64,000 bases of DNA from Isoetes taiwanensis (taxonomy: Eukaryota > Streptophyta > Lycopodiopsida > Isoetales > Isoetaceae), in contig JAJEKV010000008.1 in assembly GCA_021234155.1 (NCBI GenBank), positions 6,136,945 through 6,200,944 of the forward strand. Reading direction: 5' to 3'. Position 1 is the stretch's first letter. Each line of letters starts with the position of its first letter. The translations under genes and the position numbers were made by a program. Shown here piece by piece: positions 30,460 to 41,842 of this stretch. The notes beneath the pieces were generated by a model that saw only the letters and a list, made by a program, of their open reading frames with translations, had not been told where the DNA came from and did no database searches.

Positions 30460-31947
30460 ACCAAGTTCAGAATAAAGCAGCTGCGAACCAAGAAAAGGAT
30501 TTCCAAAACCACGACTCAAGAAAGTGTTACACCTTTCAAATAATGGTACACATATCATGTTAAAATGGACTCCCTAAAACGGAGACCTATAGATTGAAAT
30601 GTTGAAAGTTTGCAGATTTGAATGACCTTATAATACCAAATAGAACACATGGAATATCCAAATATGGATACAGTAGAATCGAATGGGAGCTATTGCAAAT
30701 GGCAGTTGTAATGGAGCTGAAAGGCAGAGACAACAATCTACAAGCAGACCAAAATTGCTATAGCACAATCGCATTGAACTTCATGCTAAAGTGCACCTGT
30801 GAACACATATTTAAACATGCCAAGAAGGATGCAAACTTTGCATTTACTACTCTTTAGACAATTTGCCACGTTGTGGAAGCTTTGCAATTAAAACCTGCTG
30901 AACAATAGCCTACCTCTAATTTTTGTGCTCTGCTTCCATGCAGAGGATGTTTGATTCACGTCACATATCTAAGTGTGACTTTTTGGCCAAGTAAGATATG
31001 TCTATGAATAAAGAGTTTCGCCAAGGTGTTTCCATAATCCAATTTCATGACATATCACTAATTAATGTTGCCACCATTCAAGCTGCAATCACAAATTGCA
31101 TAACCACAAACTCCATAAGCACTTCTAGTTTGCATGGTAACTTATGCATTGAAGAACAGAGGCATTCCACGGATATTGTGTCTTCTAATTTGTCTTTGTA
31201 GCAGGACGTGTACTGCACCATGACATCAAATAGGTAGTTGGTTGGTACTCATTTCCTAGAGCCAAAACAGAAGCTAGCAATGCAATCCTGTCTAGACCTC
31301 CTAAAAAGGAACTTTTTAAAAACAAAGGAAAAAATGCTTGCAAAATGTTGGGATGTCAAACTCAAAAAAAGATTGGGTGAACTTTCTAGACTTAAAGATA
31401 GCTGTAGGCAGGGGGAGCTGGGGGCCCAACCATAGCCTATGCTCGATTGGTAGTGCCCCCAACCCCTCCTGGCTACCAATAACCTTTGTTAACAATTTGG
31501 CTACCAATTACCTCTTGTCTTCTTTGCCCAAAATCAAATGCTTTGAGGCAATCAGAGCACCCGTCTCAAGCTATATAATCCATAGGTTTAGAGTAGGTTT
31601 GTCATGCCTAATTTGTTATATAACAGCCTGCTTAAAACATCGTCATGCCATTTGTGCTGGCTGATTTTAACATATGGTACATCAGAGCTGTCGTTACATT
31701 ACCAAGGTAAAACGCGTAAAAAGCATACCAAAGCATAAAAGCAAATTATATGTATACCATCACACAGTACCTCAGTCCAACAATATTTGCCCAGATCCTT
31801 TTTTTCAAAAGCGTAGAATCCGTTCTAAACTCAGATTGAGATCTTAAGCCTCAAAAATAGGATCTGGGTTAATGTTGGAAAAATCTTATATTTCCTGGTT
31901 TTTAAGACTCCGCAATGTTGCATCAACCAGGCCATAGTTAATGCAAG
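30460..31947. other. 3' flank of EXO1-like gene; no gene recognised
   Basis: No domain is seen on either strand. A-runs at about 31325-31336 and 31363-31370 are several-fold longer in copy B (62949-62964 and 62995-63014). A G/C-rich segment (31408-31480, GGGGGCCCAACC...CCCCCAACCCC) is shared by both copies. Confidence 0.45.
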
Positions 31948-34742
31948 TCAACGTGCAGAGCTTGGGCTGAAGAATCTCAAAATACCCTTTCCAGATGTTC
32001 GTCTGAGCTTCAATGAATTGTTGGGCTGATTGCGCCGGATCTCCTCTGTCGATGAAGGAACTTCTAACTTAGTTGCCAAGCTAGATATTAGTTTAAAGTC
32101 CGGTCCTTTCTCTTCACACACCCGCTGTTTGAGGATTCGAAATGGGTTATTATCAGGTACAGGTGAAACTACACGCTTGGTTCCTTTGTTATTGTTTCCA
32201 ACCTGACTGTTGGGGGATTTAAAATTGAAGATGTTGCAGCTCTCCAGGCCGGGGGTGAGCTCCATCTCAGCGCTCGAATTTAGTGGAGCCTGTGCAGCTA
32301 TGTGATTGAAATGGGCCATTAAACTTTTAGTTGTATGAACAGCCTTCAGATCCAATTTAGCCTGCTTCTCTGGGCTGAACTTGCTCACAAATCTCTCTGG
32401 ACAAAGACAGCTGATGCGTGTCAGTAGATAATGATACAATATAGCACAAAGTATGTACATTACCCTCCGCCTCTAATGTTAAGTTCCCATCCAAGGCATC
32501 CCTGTCTAGTTGTATGGTGTCAAGAGTGTCTTCCCAAAAGTATGCCTGCAAATTGAGTTGTTGGTGATTTTACATTCTTTCTGGAACTTATCAAAAGTGT
32601 GCTCATTGTCACCTCTTGGGCTGGTGTAGAAAAATCTCCATTTTCAATAGTTTCGTTCTCTTTGATAACATCTTTCTGTACCTGGTGCTCATTGAAGGCG
32701 CACATGCTAATAGGATCTAATCTGCCTTCAGCAATAGCTGATGCTCTTGATGATGGTATATCTCTATAATGCATGTCAAAGGAACTAGAAATTAAAATCT
32801 TAAAACCTACCAGAGTATCTTTCAATCGCTGATACTATAAATTTAAATCTAGGATAATAAGTTTTTCTGAAAAGAGAACTTTGGAGGTGGACAAAAGGAT
32901 ACGGTCCAAGAAAGTCAAGACTGTCATCAAACTCATGAGCAAAATTGTCGGGAAGGGGTGTTAGATATACTAGCGAGCGCCCTTAAATCATACCTGCCAA
33001 AATAGCACATCATGTTTAGACCCTACTAAGCAGCAATATCAATTAGGGGACACAAAAAGTATTTACACTCTTGCATGTGAAAATACTGCCATTGCCTGCT
33101 TGAAGTCATTGGCATAATCTTCTGGAAGCACAATTTTGGTATCGAATTTCAACCTCGATATTACCTGCAAATTTTCAGTTTAGATGGATGAGTAAGAACA
33201 TAGATAAACCAATTAAACTCTTTGTTAAAGCATTGTTATCGTGTAAGTTGCCAAGTCAAATGACAATTATGAACATACATTATTGAACTTATGCGTAACA
33301 TATACATCAGCCATTGGATCCTCATTCTAGATAATTAATGCAAATATGCACTGAGGAGTTCACCCGATCGAGGTTACGGTACTTAGAAACCAGCGCATGT
33401 GCCCGTTTTACTCCAATACCACGGGCTGAAGGAAGAAAGTCACATCCAGATAGAACACACATACCTGCCAATTGAGTATTCAAACAGTCATCCAAAGCTC
33501 ATAGATGTGACATGGGAGTATTAAAACCATACCAGTAAACAAATGTTGAGTAAAACGTGCAAAGAGCAATCCATCCTGGGGTGCCTTTTGGCATTGGAAG
33601 ACCTTGCGCAAATCAATCTCTTCTGCATTGCCATAGCGGTCCATTTTGTAAATAACCTAGTCGTGCAAGCTTCAAAAAATAGCCAATATATATGAATCAA
33701 TCAGCAGCCAACCTCTTACAGCTCTTCTTACCACATTGCATCCATATGCAAGCAAATCACTGTCTTCACTAATAACGGCAGAAATGCCTCCCTCCATTGG
33801 ATCCAACTTGGCTAGCATTGCAAGCTGAGCGTCAGCCTCATAGGGAGCCACTACAAGACCTATAGCATTAGGCAAGTTAAATAATAACAAATCTACAAAC
33901 TCCAATTAACGCTATAAAATTCTTTCTAATTACGTACCTGAATAAGCTCATGTGCCATGGCTGGTGTAATTTCAACGGCCCTCTGAGGAGGAATACAATC
34001 TTAGAATGATCAACATAATCTGCTCCACAGCTTGCAAACATGGTAGTATGGAGAGTGTAACTTGCCTGAAAAAACTCAGTTGCCCCAATGGTATCACCAT
34101 CTGAGAGCTTTAGGCGCGCTTCTTCAAGGTTCATTCTCCTTCGTCTGTCAGGAAATGTTTTTTGAAGAACCAACAGAATGCACATTTAGATATGTATCAA
34201 CGACTTAACAAACCTTTCCCGCTCGCTTCTTGTGGCTTCTTTCTGAGGTAAATGCCCCCCATCAAACACCATTACAGGTACTACTTTGTTATAACGAAGC
34301 ATATTGATCCGGTGCATGCAGTACTGTACATATTGTGGAACAGAACCTTGCTGCCACATATCTTCACAGATTTCCATGCTGCAGGCATATCCTGCATACA
34401 TGACACATATTCATTTCGTATCAAAACCATCAAAACAAGCAAATTATTCTGAAGCATTAAAACAGCTCACCTCCTTTGTGAAGCCATGAGTATGCATCGA
34501 TGCCGACCTGCAAGTTTCAACTCTCAGATGGTCTAAATAGAGAAGAAAAAGGATTTCCCGGCAACTTTTCTCATGTTTGGAACACACCATTTTTACCTGT
34601 TTTTCTTAATTTTCCGGTGCTGAGAACCGAAAGTCTTCCCTAAATAGAATACCTTTTTTGCTTATCTGAGACCAGAATACTTTTTAATCTCAACCGGCTC
34701 CACGTATGGCTTCATTGCCTTGAGAAGACCCTGAATTCCCAT
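31948..34742 (-). CDS. EXO1: EXO1-like 5'-3' exonuclease / flap endonuclease (XPG/Rad2 family), multi-exon
   Basis: Start ATG at 34742 ([20 protein letters not shown]), stop at 31948-31950. Rad2-family nucleases such as EXO1 resect DNA 5'-3' in mismatch repair and recombination. Exons seen, in order: 34742-34681; 34507-34471 ([12 protein letters not shown]); 34401 to about 34214 ([25 protein letters not shown], in two pieces [10 protein letters not shown] and [10 protein letters not shown]); about 34146-34066; about 33988-33945 ([14 protein letters not shown]); about 33860-33734 ([21 protein letters not shown]); about 33656-33537; about 33479-33364 ([19 protein letters not shown]); about 33165-33065; about 32970-32880; about 32775-32660 ([11 protein letters not shown]); 32550-32465; 32403-31948. 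Metal-binding Asp/Glu residues of the N and I domains are present. One intron has a GC donor (34065-34064). Exon 1-2 phase does not close with a GT donor, and about eight residues before [10 protein letters not shown] are unaccounted for, so the model needs a transcript. C-terminus is short for EXO1. Confidence 0.82.
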
Positions 34743-34948
34743 TGTTATCCTTTTGCGAAATAAAACCGATGATCAAGTCATCTCCTGAGCTTGAGAGGAT
34801 GAGCACGAAAAGATCTGATGATCAAGTGATCGCTTGTAAGCATTGTCGAGACGAATCTTTAGATTGTATAATTTTAAGGATTGTATGTTTTGAAGGCAAG
34901 GAACGACGAGAGCTCTGAGAAAATAAAAAGCGCGCCAATATTTAAAGA

Positions 34949-34956
34949 GCGGGAAA
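34949..34956 (-). promoter_or_regulatory. E2F-type site upstream of EXO1-like gene
   Basis: TTTCCCGC on the gene strand (GCGGGAAA on plus) lies about 210 bp upstream of the ATG. A second weaker GCGCGCCAAT element sits nearby at 34930-34939. TTTCCCGC matches the plant E2F consensus that drives S-phase genes, including replication and repair nucleases. Binding is inferred, not shown. Confidence 0.55.
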
Positions 34957-35148
34957 TATTTTATTTTCAAATATTTCTCGGACGTGAGAGGTCCGTTACG
35001 AATACATTTAGAGGCAGATTCACGTGGAGTTATATTTGTCCCAACAATGATCAACAATGATGGGTCAAGCTAATTTTACTCCGGCCGGATTTCTATATTC
35101 TAGAGCAAAAAAAAATTGCCCTCCTCGCATGTCCCCTACGGTGCCCGC

Positions 35149-35412
35149 TTAACGAGGTTCCATTTCGCCGTACCAGGCTTCGGTCAGGTCGTCGAACAAC
35201 GCCGCTTCATCCCCGCCGTCCAAAAAAATTCTCCTCCCGGATATCCTTTGCCCCGCAAATGACGGAACGCCAGCTTTGGCGGTCTCGCCGTGGATCGCTT
35301 TATGGGGGTCCCGGTTCCACAGTGCGTCCGCCCCCTTAAGACACCCCCTCAAGTTTATAGTGACCCAATGGTTGAGATCAATCTTGGCCAATGGTGTTAT
35401 GAGCCATAACAC
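35149..35412 (-). CDS. GC-rich hypothetical ORF
   Basis: The 87-codon frame contains GADALWNRDPHKAIHGETAK, AGVPSFAGQRISGRRIFLDG and DLTEAWYGEMEPR, ending at TAA-type stop near 35149. Composition is clearly more GC-rich than the AT-rich neighbours, and the amino-acid mix is protein-like. I recognise no family. The start is uncertain, because the N-terminal third falls in AT-richer DNA. It may be an exon, a TE fragment or chance. Confidence 0.2.
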   Translation of the reverse strand: MLWLITPLAKIDLNHWVTINLRGCLKGADALWNRDPHKAIHGETAKAGVPSFAGQRISGRRIFLDGGDEAALFDDLTEAWYGEMEPR

Positions 35413-37480
35413 ATTGCTACTTCATAACATCTTAGGATGTTACTAGGATGTTATCAAATGGACGAAGTTAGATCGATTCGATGGTGATCGGATGGCCCAA
35501 AACTCTTGGGGCAGTGTATTGTGTGCACGCCCGAGCCATTTTCATGGCCCTCAAATTTTTTTTTTTCGTAACACCCTCAGGCCAAGGCATTATCTACATC
35601 ATCCCAAAGGGATCCCCGATATAAGCACATACGACGGTGATCCCACCCGGCCGTTATTCGAGCCTCTTATGCCGGACCGACATGCGCCGTGTGGCACGCA
35701 TCCACAATGTCGACATCGCTTGGCCAATCTCGACCATTGATCAAGACACCAAGCTCGTGGATCGCCCCCTCCTCTCAGAAACTTCCACACTAGGTCAAGC
35801 TTTTACCGATTTGATTATTGTTATAATTCAAACGGCCTGCTCATAACTCTACATGCTGTTTCATCTAGTTTTGCTTGGATCTACCCTTGATTTTGCATAC
35901 TAATCGTTTGAAATCGCTTGCTATGGAAGTTTACGTTGAGAAACGGCTCGCAGTTGCCGCCTCCAGATGCTTTCGGCCATCGCCGCCTCTAACGGGCTCG
36001 CCATGCCCTTACATCCTCGAAAACGGCCTACTCGGGCCGTTACCTTTCCTTAATGCCGATCAACCTCCTCAAACCGGGCTCGCCGAGATCTCCTACTTGG
36101 TGATTCCAAGGCTCGAACCCCCAATGCTATCCCCAGTACTGAATAACTTGGCATTCCCGCCAGGAATTCGCAATTGTCGATTTCGTCTGCAGTGATCTAT
36201 AATCGGAACTCTCATTTCGGGGTCGCCCTTGCCATCCTTACGCCCGGGATCCATTATGCCAAACCACCTACCAGGAACCCCTTATTGGTGATCCCAGAGC
36301 GCGCGCCATCTACGGTATCCTAGCGACAGAATGACATCGCGATGCCCCCCCCATCCCAAAGAGATAATTGCATTAGCCCCAAATTTGTAACGATTATCCG
36401 TTAGCTAACTAATAACTCATGGTGTTATTTTGGGGCCAAAATGTCACGCGACGTCCGAAAAAAGAAACCGCTTTTATTTATTTGTTGTCAGAGAATGCAT
36501 TTAGACCTAAACCGAAAAACATTTCCTTTTTGTTGCGATCGTCTCTGATAGCGTTCCGGGTTTTGGTTTATGGCAGAGCCAACCATAGGAAGCGTGGTTT
36601 GTTCTGGGAGCCATCTCTTCTTCAATCTAAAGCCATATAGGGAGCCATAGGGTCTGATATAATCTGTACACTAGCAAGCCAGAGCCCTAGAGGTATGCTC
36701 TTTTCCCTTCTTACTGTTTTTTTTCCAGCCAGGTATTGTGTTGCTTATGCTTCATTCTTTTGTCATTTTTTAGAATGAGGAAGGGATTTAGCAGAAGTTA
36801 GAGTACGTATTTTTAAATTCTAATTGCATATTTAGAATCATCATGGTCAAATTAGTCAGAATCATGTTTTAAATTGTTAAAATTCAGACCTTTTTTTTTT
36901 TTTTATATATAAGACATGCCATACTACTGGAAATACTTTAAGATAGATTTTGACCAAATTCCATAAGATAAGTCCTGAGAAGGAAAATGTCAGTGAGAGT
37001 TTAATTTATTCAAAACCAGACAAAATGGTGGATTCTCTAAACTAGGTGTGGTCTGCAGCTTGGTAATGATCTCATAGGGAATATTTGCTAAAAACCATGG
37101 GTGTCACCATCCACTAGGCTTATATGTTTAATAGGGGATAAGACATGTCTAAAATGATATTATAATAAATGGGCTTTTAACTTCCATGACCTAGGCTCAA
37201 AATTTCCATAAAGAGCAATGGGCTACATACCATGAATTGAAGATTTTTCACTACATTTAGGAATATAGAATGATTTTGTGCGGTGAATACTTCAAAATAC
37301 TTAATGGTTTACCTAACTATTCGTAACTAGCTGAGCCATACACGTATTAGCCTGCTAACCTAAGATTCAGAAGGATTTTCGGCGCTCGTCCTTTAGGGTT
37401 TGGCCAAAGGCAAGCGGCCCACTAAGGAAGACTTCGTGAGTAAGTTCACTGTCATGTTTATCTTTATAAAGTAGAGCAAA
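35413..37480. other. Mixed-composition stretch, unassigned
   Basis: 35500-36400 is GC-rich with overlapping plus-strand frames (35492-35740, 35637-35846, 35875-36195) that show no family motif. The remainder is AT-rich. An inverted repeat TAACATC-TTAG-GATGTTA lies at about 35427-35444. Confidence 0.35.
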
Positions 37481-37483
37481 TAG

Positions 37484-37899
37484 ATGGCCTCGACCTGCAG
37501 CTTTATTTCGATAGCAGAATGGATGATAGAAAAAGATGTGGTCTTCAAGACTGACCTGATATCTGGCATGCTACAACAGAGCAGTACTGATAGGACACTT
37601 AAATTTCCCGGGCTTTTACCTTGTAGGTTTTACACCACAAGTAATAAAATGGCAGATTATGACACAGATGGTATGTTCTACAGCTCCGACTCTGAGAATG
37701 AGGGACCACTGAGTGAATACGAAGATGAAAAGTTGGGTTTCGGCCTTAGTAATCTAGACTTGGGAGATCATACATTTAGTAAAGGAGTTTATTCTGAGAT
37801 GGGTCGGGCGAGGGTAAAATGAGAGTCATGGTGGCAATAAGCAATCCGGTTATGGTGCCAAGATGCCTAAGAGTGATCCGCTACATCCTAGAAAAGATA
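37484..37899 (+). CDS. Hypothetical acidic ORF, possibly first exon of an unknown element
   Basis: The frame from 37484 to 37822 includes MADYDTDGMFYSSDSENEGP and LSEYEDEKLGFGLSNLDLGD. It shifts one base near 37810 into GESHGGNKQSGYGAKMPKSD, reaching a possible donor (ACT then GTAAGC) at about 37900. Acidic, Ser-rich composition looks protein-like, but no family is recognised. It may belong with the plus-strand ORFs up to 41842. Confidence 0.25.
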
Positions 37900-38949
37900 C
37901 TGTAAGCATTTGTTCCAAAAACACAACCCGAGGACGATTATGAGTCCGAACAAGAAGAAATACGTAATTTTGGTATATCCATTTGGTAATTTAACCATAG
38001 TTCGGGTGAATCATACAATCGGAAGGAAGTCACAAGATGTATTTGGAATGATCTAAGAATGCCTTAGGGCGCAGGTTTGATTTCTATATGCATGGTTTAC
38101 TCCTGTTTATTTATGAATAGTATAACTTTCATTCTAACAAAGCTTGGACAACTGGTACAAGGGGTAAACAGCCATAAGCGAGATTACCCAAGGTACTTTT
38201 TTATTCTTGCAATGTCACCCATATTTTGGCTAACATTGTATTGAATGGTCTGCAGTACGAGTAATCTCTTCCCTTTGTACTTTATGTTGTCCTTCTTTGC
38301 CGTTATGTGGTGAATCCGAGGTTAGAAAATGAGAAGACAAAGTGGAGACTTGCAAAGTATTGCTGATTATAGCAAATATGGTTGTAGCGAGGACCTTTAA
38401 GAAAATACCGGATAACAAGTTCCATTTTTGTGCTTTAAAAGGAAACTTGTTCTCGATAAACAGTTTTAAATATCCGATTATATGAGGCCAAGAGTGCCAT
38501 AAGAATCAAATTCTTGTTTAAGATTTGGATACAATGAATCCAACTTAAAACTTATTTAAAGACATATGTATTTGAAGCGCCATGATTTTCGTAAGAGCTT
38601 GCTAAATGGTATTCTCACGGCCTATTTTAGAAACACAGATTTGAAAAGTTTATCCTTAAAATTTAAAACCTGAATGTTGCTTTGTACTATGACATCAATT
38701 TGGTGAAAAGATCACAATTTTCTTTGGTGACTAAATGGTTTTTGGCTGGCCCATATTAAAATTACAGATCTGAATACTTTATCCCCGAAATTGGGAATGG
38801 ATTCTATTTGGAACTATGATATCAATTTTGTAAATTTATCCGACACCTATAGGAAGATAAATGAATAAAACATTTAATATATTTGTGGTTAGTAATGATA
38901 AAAGAACACACATACAAAGATGTATATGAGTTATGAACCTTAAAGGGTT

Positions 38950-39213
38950 AAGGTTTTAGTTAAAGTAATTGGGAATAAACAGTATAATTGTTTTAAGACA
39001 AGGCAGCCATTCAAGACAAAGGTGTATTCCAGGAAGATTAAAGTGATAGTGTTTAATAGTTGTTTCGGCAAAGAATTTGTATTTAAAGACAAACTATGGA
39101 CCAAGATGGATGGCACTGATCTTGTTGGCCTATACAAGACCGAGAGTGATAAGACAATCAAGGGATTGACCAAGATTGATGTCAAGACTAGTATGGCTTT
39201 TTGTCTAAGCTAG
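38950..39213 (+). CDS. Hypothetical ORF, unknown
   Basis: An open frame in the middle of AT-rich DNA reads KVIGNKQYNCFKTRQPFKTK, VYSRKIKVIVFNSCFGKEFV and WTKMDGTDLVGLYKTESDKT. It ends at TAG near 39213. Basic/hydrophobic alternation looks protein-like. A degraded repeat of its end (GATAAGACAACGGTGGGATTGACC) follows at about 39381. No family is recognised; it may be part of the same unknown element as its neighbours. Confidence 0.22.
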   Translation, partial: KVLVKVIGNKQYNCFKTRQPFKTKVYSRKIKVIVFNSCFGKEFVFKDKLWTKMDGTDLVGLYKTESDKTIKGLTKIDVKTSMAFCLS

Positions 39214-39593
39214 TTTGACCGGGTTTTTTTAGACATTTCACTTGATTGGTTTAACCAATTTTGCTGGTGTCTTGGGACCAATCCTATGAGTTAAGGCAGA
39301 AAAATATACTCTACTATGAAATACTTTTACCAGACCCTAAGTTTGAGAGTACTGTTCTGGGTACACCACATCCGGATTCAGAGTGATAAGACAACGGTGG
39401 GATTGACCTAAGTTGATGATTATGCTAACTAGACATACTTGAGATAGTGTAATCTATTATGATTTTCTAGACATTTCACTTGCATTGGTTCAACCTATGC
39501 TTGCTATGTCTTAGGGTCAATTTTATTAAACTAAGTGGTTTCATTTAAATTAATAAGTTATATTCTAACTATCTTGATACAACTTTTTAGGAT

Positions 39594-39809
39594 GAATTTG
39601 ACAACAAGGTGCTAGCTCCAACTTGGAATAAAGAATTGGAAACCCTAGGGTATGCAAGCAAAGAAGATCGAAAGTGTCCCAAAGAATGCAATGCACTATA
39701 CTATGTTGTTTCAAAGATCCACCGGTTCATAAAATCATTCTTGACAAAGAAGCACAAAGAACAGATCAACAATATTCTCACTGAAGTCACACATGGGGTT
39801 TCAAAGTGA
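39594..39809 (+). CDS. Hypothetical ORF after a splice-acceptor-like site
   Basis: After TTTTTTAG at about 39591 the frame reads DEFDNKVLAPTWNKELETLG, then KCPKECNALYYVVSKIHRF and KSFLTKKHKEQINNILTEVT to a stop at 39809. Further broken coding-like pieces continue to about 40190 (DPFGICCFVDKDKVQLGDK). Several frame changes are needed to join them. The family is unknown. Confidence 0.25.
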   Translation, partial: EFDNKVLAPTWNKELETLGYASKEDRKCPKECNALYYVVSKIHRFIKSFLTKKHKEQINNILTEVTHGVSK

Positions 39810-40353
39810 ATGGATGTTGCGTATACCAATCGATAAACAAGTGTAACAAAGGTGCGGTGTATATGAGCACATCAATGGAATATACGAGGCTCTGCCACAT
39901 AAAATATATAAATGGACATCCGAGGAAGATGAGGCAAAAGGCGGTTCTTCATTGGACTTAAAGCTTTAGAGAAGGCAAACAAAGATCAAACCCCGCCGGA
40001 TATTTGGAATTGCAAGAGGAAAAGCAAGGTAATAGTATTGTGGTAGATAACGAGGATCCCTTCGGGATATGTTGCTTTGTCGACAAAGATAAAGTACAAC
40101 TCGGGGACAAAATGATGAACAACATAATAACAAAGAAGCAGAATGATTGTGAGCTAACACCGCATAATACGCATTTGTGTTCCCTTTGATTCCGAGAGAG
40201 ACTAGTTGAGTCCGGAGCTTTCTTTATGTAACCAAGGCCTTTGAGGGCAAAGAACTTTGGTGCTACCGGCACCTATCGCTTATGAAGCTTGAAAAATTTA
40301 CGAAGTATCACACCAAAGACAAGCATCGGTCACGAAAAATGCTTTGACAAAAA

Positions 40354-41133
40354 ATGGAAAAGCTAGTTAAGAAGGAAAAAATCAAGCTCATCATTGACAC
40401 AAGGTTTTTCGACAAAAAGTGTACTAAAAGTGAGTACATATATGTCAGCCAAAAAGGCCACATGGCCTATCCAACGGAAGTCAGAAATGATTTTTACCTC
40501 AAAAAATTATGGAGAACCATGTGCCCCTACTTCAAATGTGAATGTGAGCCGATTAAGGGCAGAAACAAGGAATGTGGTGATAACATGACATGGCTTGACC
40601 ATGGTATCTGGTTTCTCCTTAATCATCTTGAAGATTTATATCCTGATATGTCCAATGCTGGACGCTTTGTGACTTTTAGAAATTTCCTTATGACATGTCT
40701 TAAAACCAACATTATGGCATTTTTTTCATATCTGGAGGTCAGGAGAGTCCTGTTCGATATGACATTTCAGCTAGCCTCAGATCCTTGGGCTGACTTTAGA
40801 ATTTCAAGACCCAAATGTAAGATGAATGATATTTGTGAAAAAACCATAAAAAGTATTGACTTTATGAAGGCAGTGGAGGGAGATGCTAGCACCAGTAGCA
40901 GACTTAATCCCAGAAAGGCTAGAACTAGCCTATCTAATAGCATGCAAAGTATAGTCAATGTCCCAAGGCTGACGACTGCACCTCACACTATGGCTACTTC
41001 TAGTGAAGTCACACCATCAATTGAAGGCATTGCCAGCCCAAACGATGTGGAGCTATCTGTGACAAAAGGGAAGCAGGAGGAGGACAACAAGAAGGAAGGG
41101 CTTATCAGCTCAAAACTCTGTTTCCAGAAATAA
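40354..41133 (+). CDS. 259-codon ORF of an unknown retroelement-like protein
   Basis: This is the longest convincing unknown frame in the window. It includes IKLIIDTRFFDKKCTKSEYI, a Cys-containing CPYFKCECEPIKGRNKECGD, MTWLDHGIWFLLNHLEDLYP and SYLEVRRVLFDMTFQLASDP, then a Ser/Thr-rich polar tail. The amino-acid mix and absence of stops over 780 bp in AT-rich DNA argue for coding origin. It is followed at 41354 by a second frame of similar character, perhaps after an intron or frameshift. I cannot name the family. Weak resemblance in layout to the region before the RT in some algal and seedless-plant retroelement polyproteins is from memory only. Confidence 0.4.
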   Translation: MEKLVKKEKIKLIIDTRFFDKKCTKSEYIYVSQKGHMAYPTEVRNDFYLKKLWRTMCPYFKCECEPIKGRNKECGDNMTWLDHGIWFLLNHLEDLYPDMSNAGRFVTFRNFLMTCLKTNIMAFFSYLEVRRVLFDMTFQLASDPWADFRISRPKCKMNDICEKTIKSIDFMKAVEGDASTSSRLNPRKARTSLSNSMQSIVNVPRLTTAPHTMATSSEVTPSIEGIASPNDVELSVTKGKQEEDNKKEGLISSKLCFQK

Positions 41134-41353
41134 GGTATATCCAAAAACTGTTTTTATCATTTCTATAAAGTAGAAAAGCATTTAAATAAGGATAGGACTC
41201 CTATCAGACCATTTAAAAGTGCTTTTGGCACAAAAATATGCCACTTGGCCTGAAATATTCTCACTTACCCTAATGGGATGAGTGCGCTGATCTTTTTGAC
41301 TTTAGGTATTTATTTAGTTTTTAATATGTATAACAGAGGAGTATCAGCAAAGA

Positions 41354-41842
41354 TTGCATGGGAAGAAGACATCTCAAAGGGGGTTTTTAAAAAGCAAGAA
41401 GAAGATAGTACACTGTACATTTCTGTCCAAAATTCTAGACAAGATCTGTGTCCCTAAGATTATTGATGCTGCATTTTGCAATCATTTAGGGGAAATTGGC
41501 ACAAACATCATTACTGATACCATGTTCGGGTGGAGATACACGAAAAACCTTAGAGACATATGCTACAAACCATTTGTAACCTTTGCATGTGATAGACCTG
41601 CCGGCTGTCCATGCTCAAATTCGACTTTGCAAAAGTTCATTGACCCTAAAATAGAGCATATACGGACCACCAATCTGAATATCATCCATAATCGCACTCT
41701 TAGGAATCTTTTCAAAAAAGGCTTGAACCACATCCCTGATAAAAGCCTTGATATGCAGGAGTTTAAAAAGGATCTCAATGGGACTATAGATATGATTTTT
41801 GAGTTACACAGATTCGTGTACCCACATATTTCAGATATGGAT
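41354..41842 (+). pseudogene. Unknown ORF truncated at the duplication breakpoint
   Basis: The frame runs through CTFLSKILDKICVPKIIDAA, FCNHLGEIGTNIITDTMFGW and ACDRPAGCPCSNSTLQKFID, then HIRTTNLNIIHNRTLRNLFK and KGLNHIPDKSLDMQEFKKDL. A CxC-containing cysteine cluster followed by a HIRT...LR..F.KGLNHIP block looks like a conserved module rather than chance. Homology ends exactly at 41842, where copy B of the duplication starts. The frame then continues by accident about 55 codons into rDNA spacer (DNQPISRPTKTTNGT...) to a stop at 42013. Whatever followed in the parent gene has been removed. Confidence 0.4.

Larger units (their letters stand above)
11899..32351. repeat. Segmental tandem duplication, copy A (portion matched in window)
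   Basis: From AACCAACCGATTAGCC at 11899 the sequence is repeated in direct orientation from 41843. Offset is 29944 at the start, about 29.8 kb through the middle, and about 31.62 kb after the copy-B-specific Helitron. The last base of the window (64000) matches 32351. Because copy B starts exactly where the intervening DNA ends, the full unit is 11899-41842. Long stretches (for example around 14.2-14.8 kb and 28.4-29.8 kb) are almost base-identical. Other patches differ mainly at CAG/CTG triplets and homopolymers. Confidence 0.95.

Noticed and set aside
31400-31480. SINE head in GGGGGCCCAACC...GCTCGATTGGTAGTG
   Set aside because: An A-box-like string is present, but no B-box at the right spacing and no tail or target duplication.
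35340-35420. Possible further Helitron 5' end (GGTTGAGATCAATCTTGGCC resembles the subterminal block of the other two)
   Set aside because: No TC terminus of the family upstream and no hairpin-CTAG end downstream.
40354-41842. Naming these ORFs as Penelope-like or another specific retroelement class
   Set aside because: Resemblance is only from memory of layout; no RT or endonuclease domain is visible before the breakpoint.
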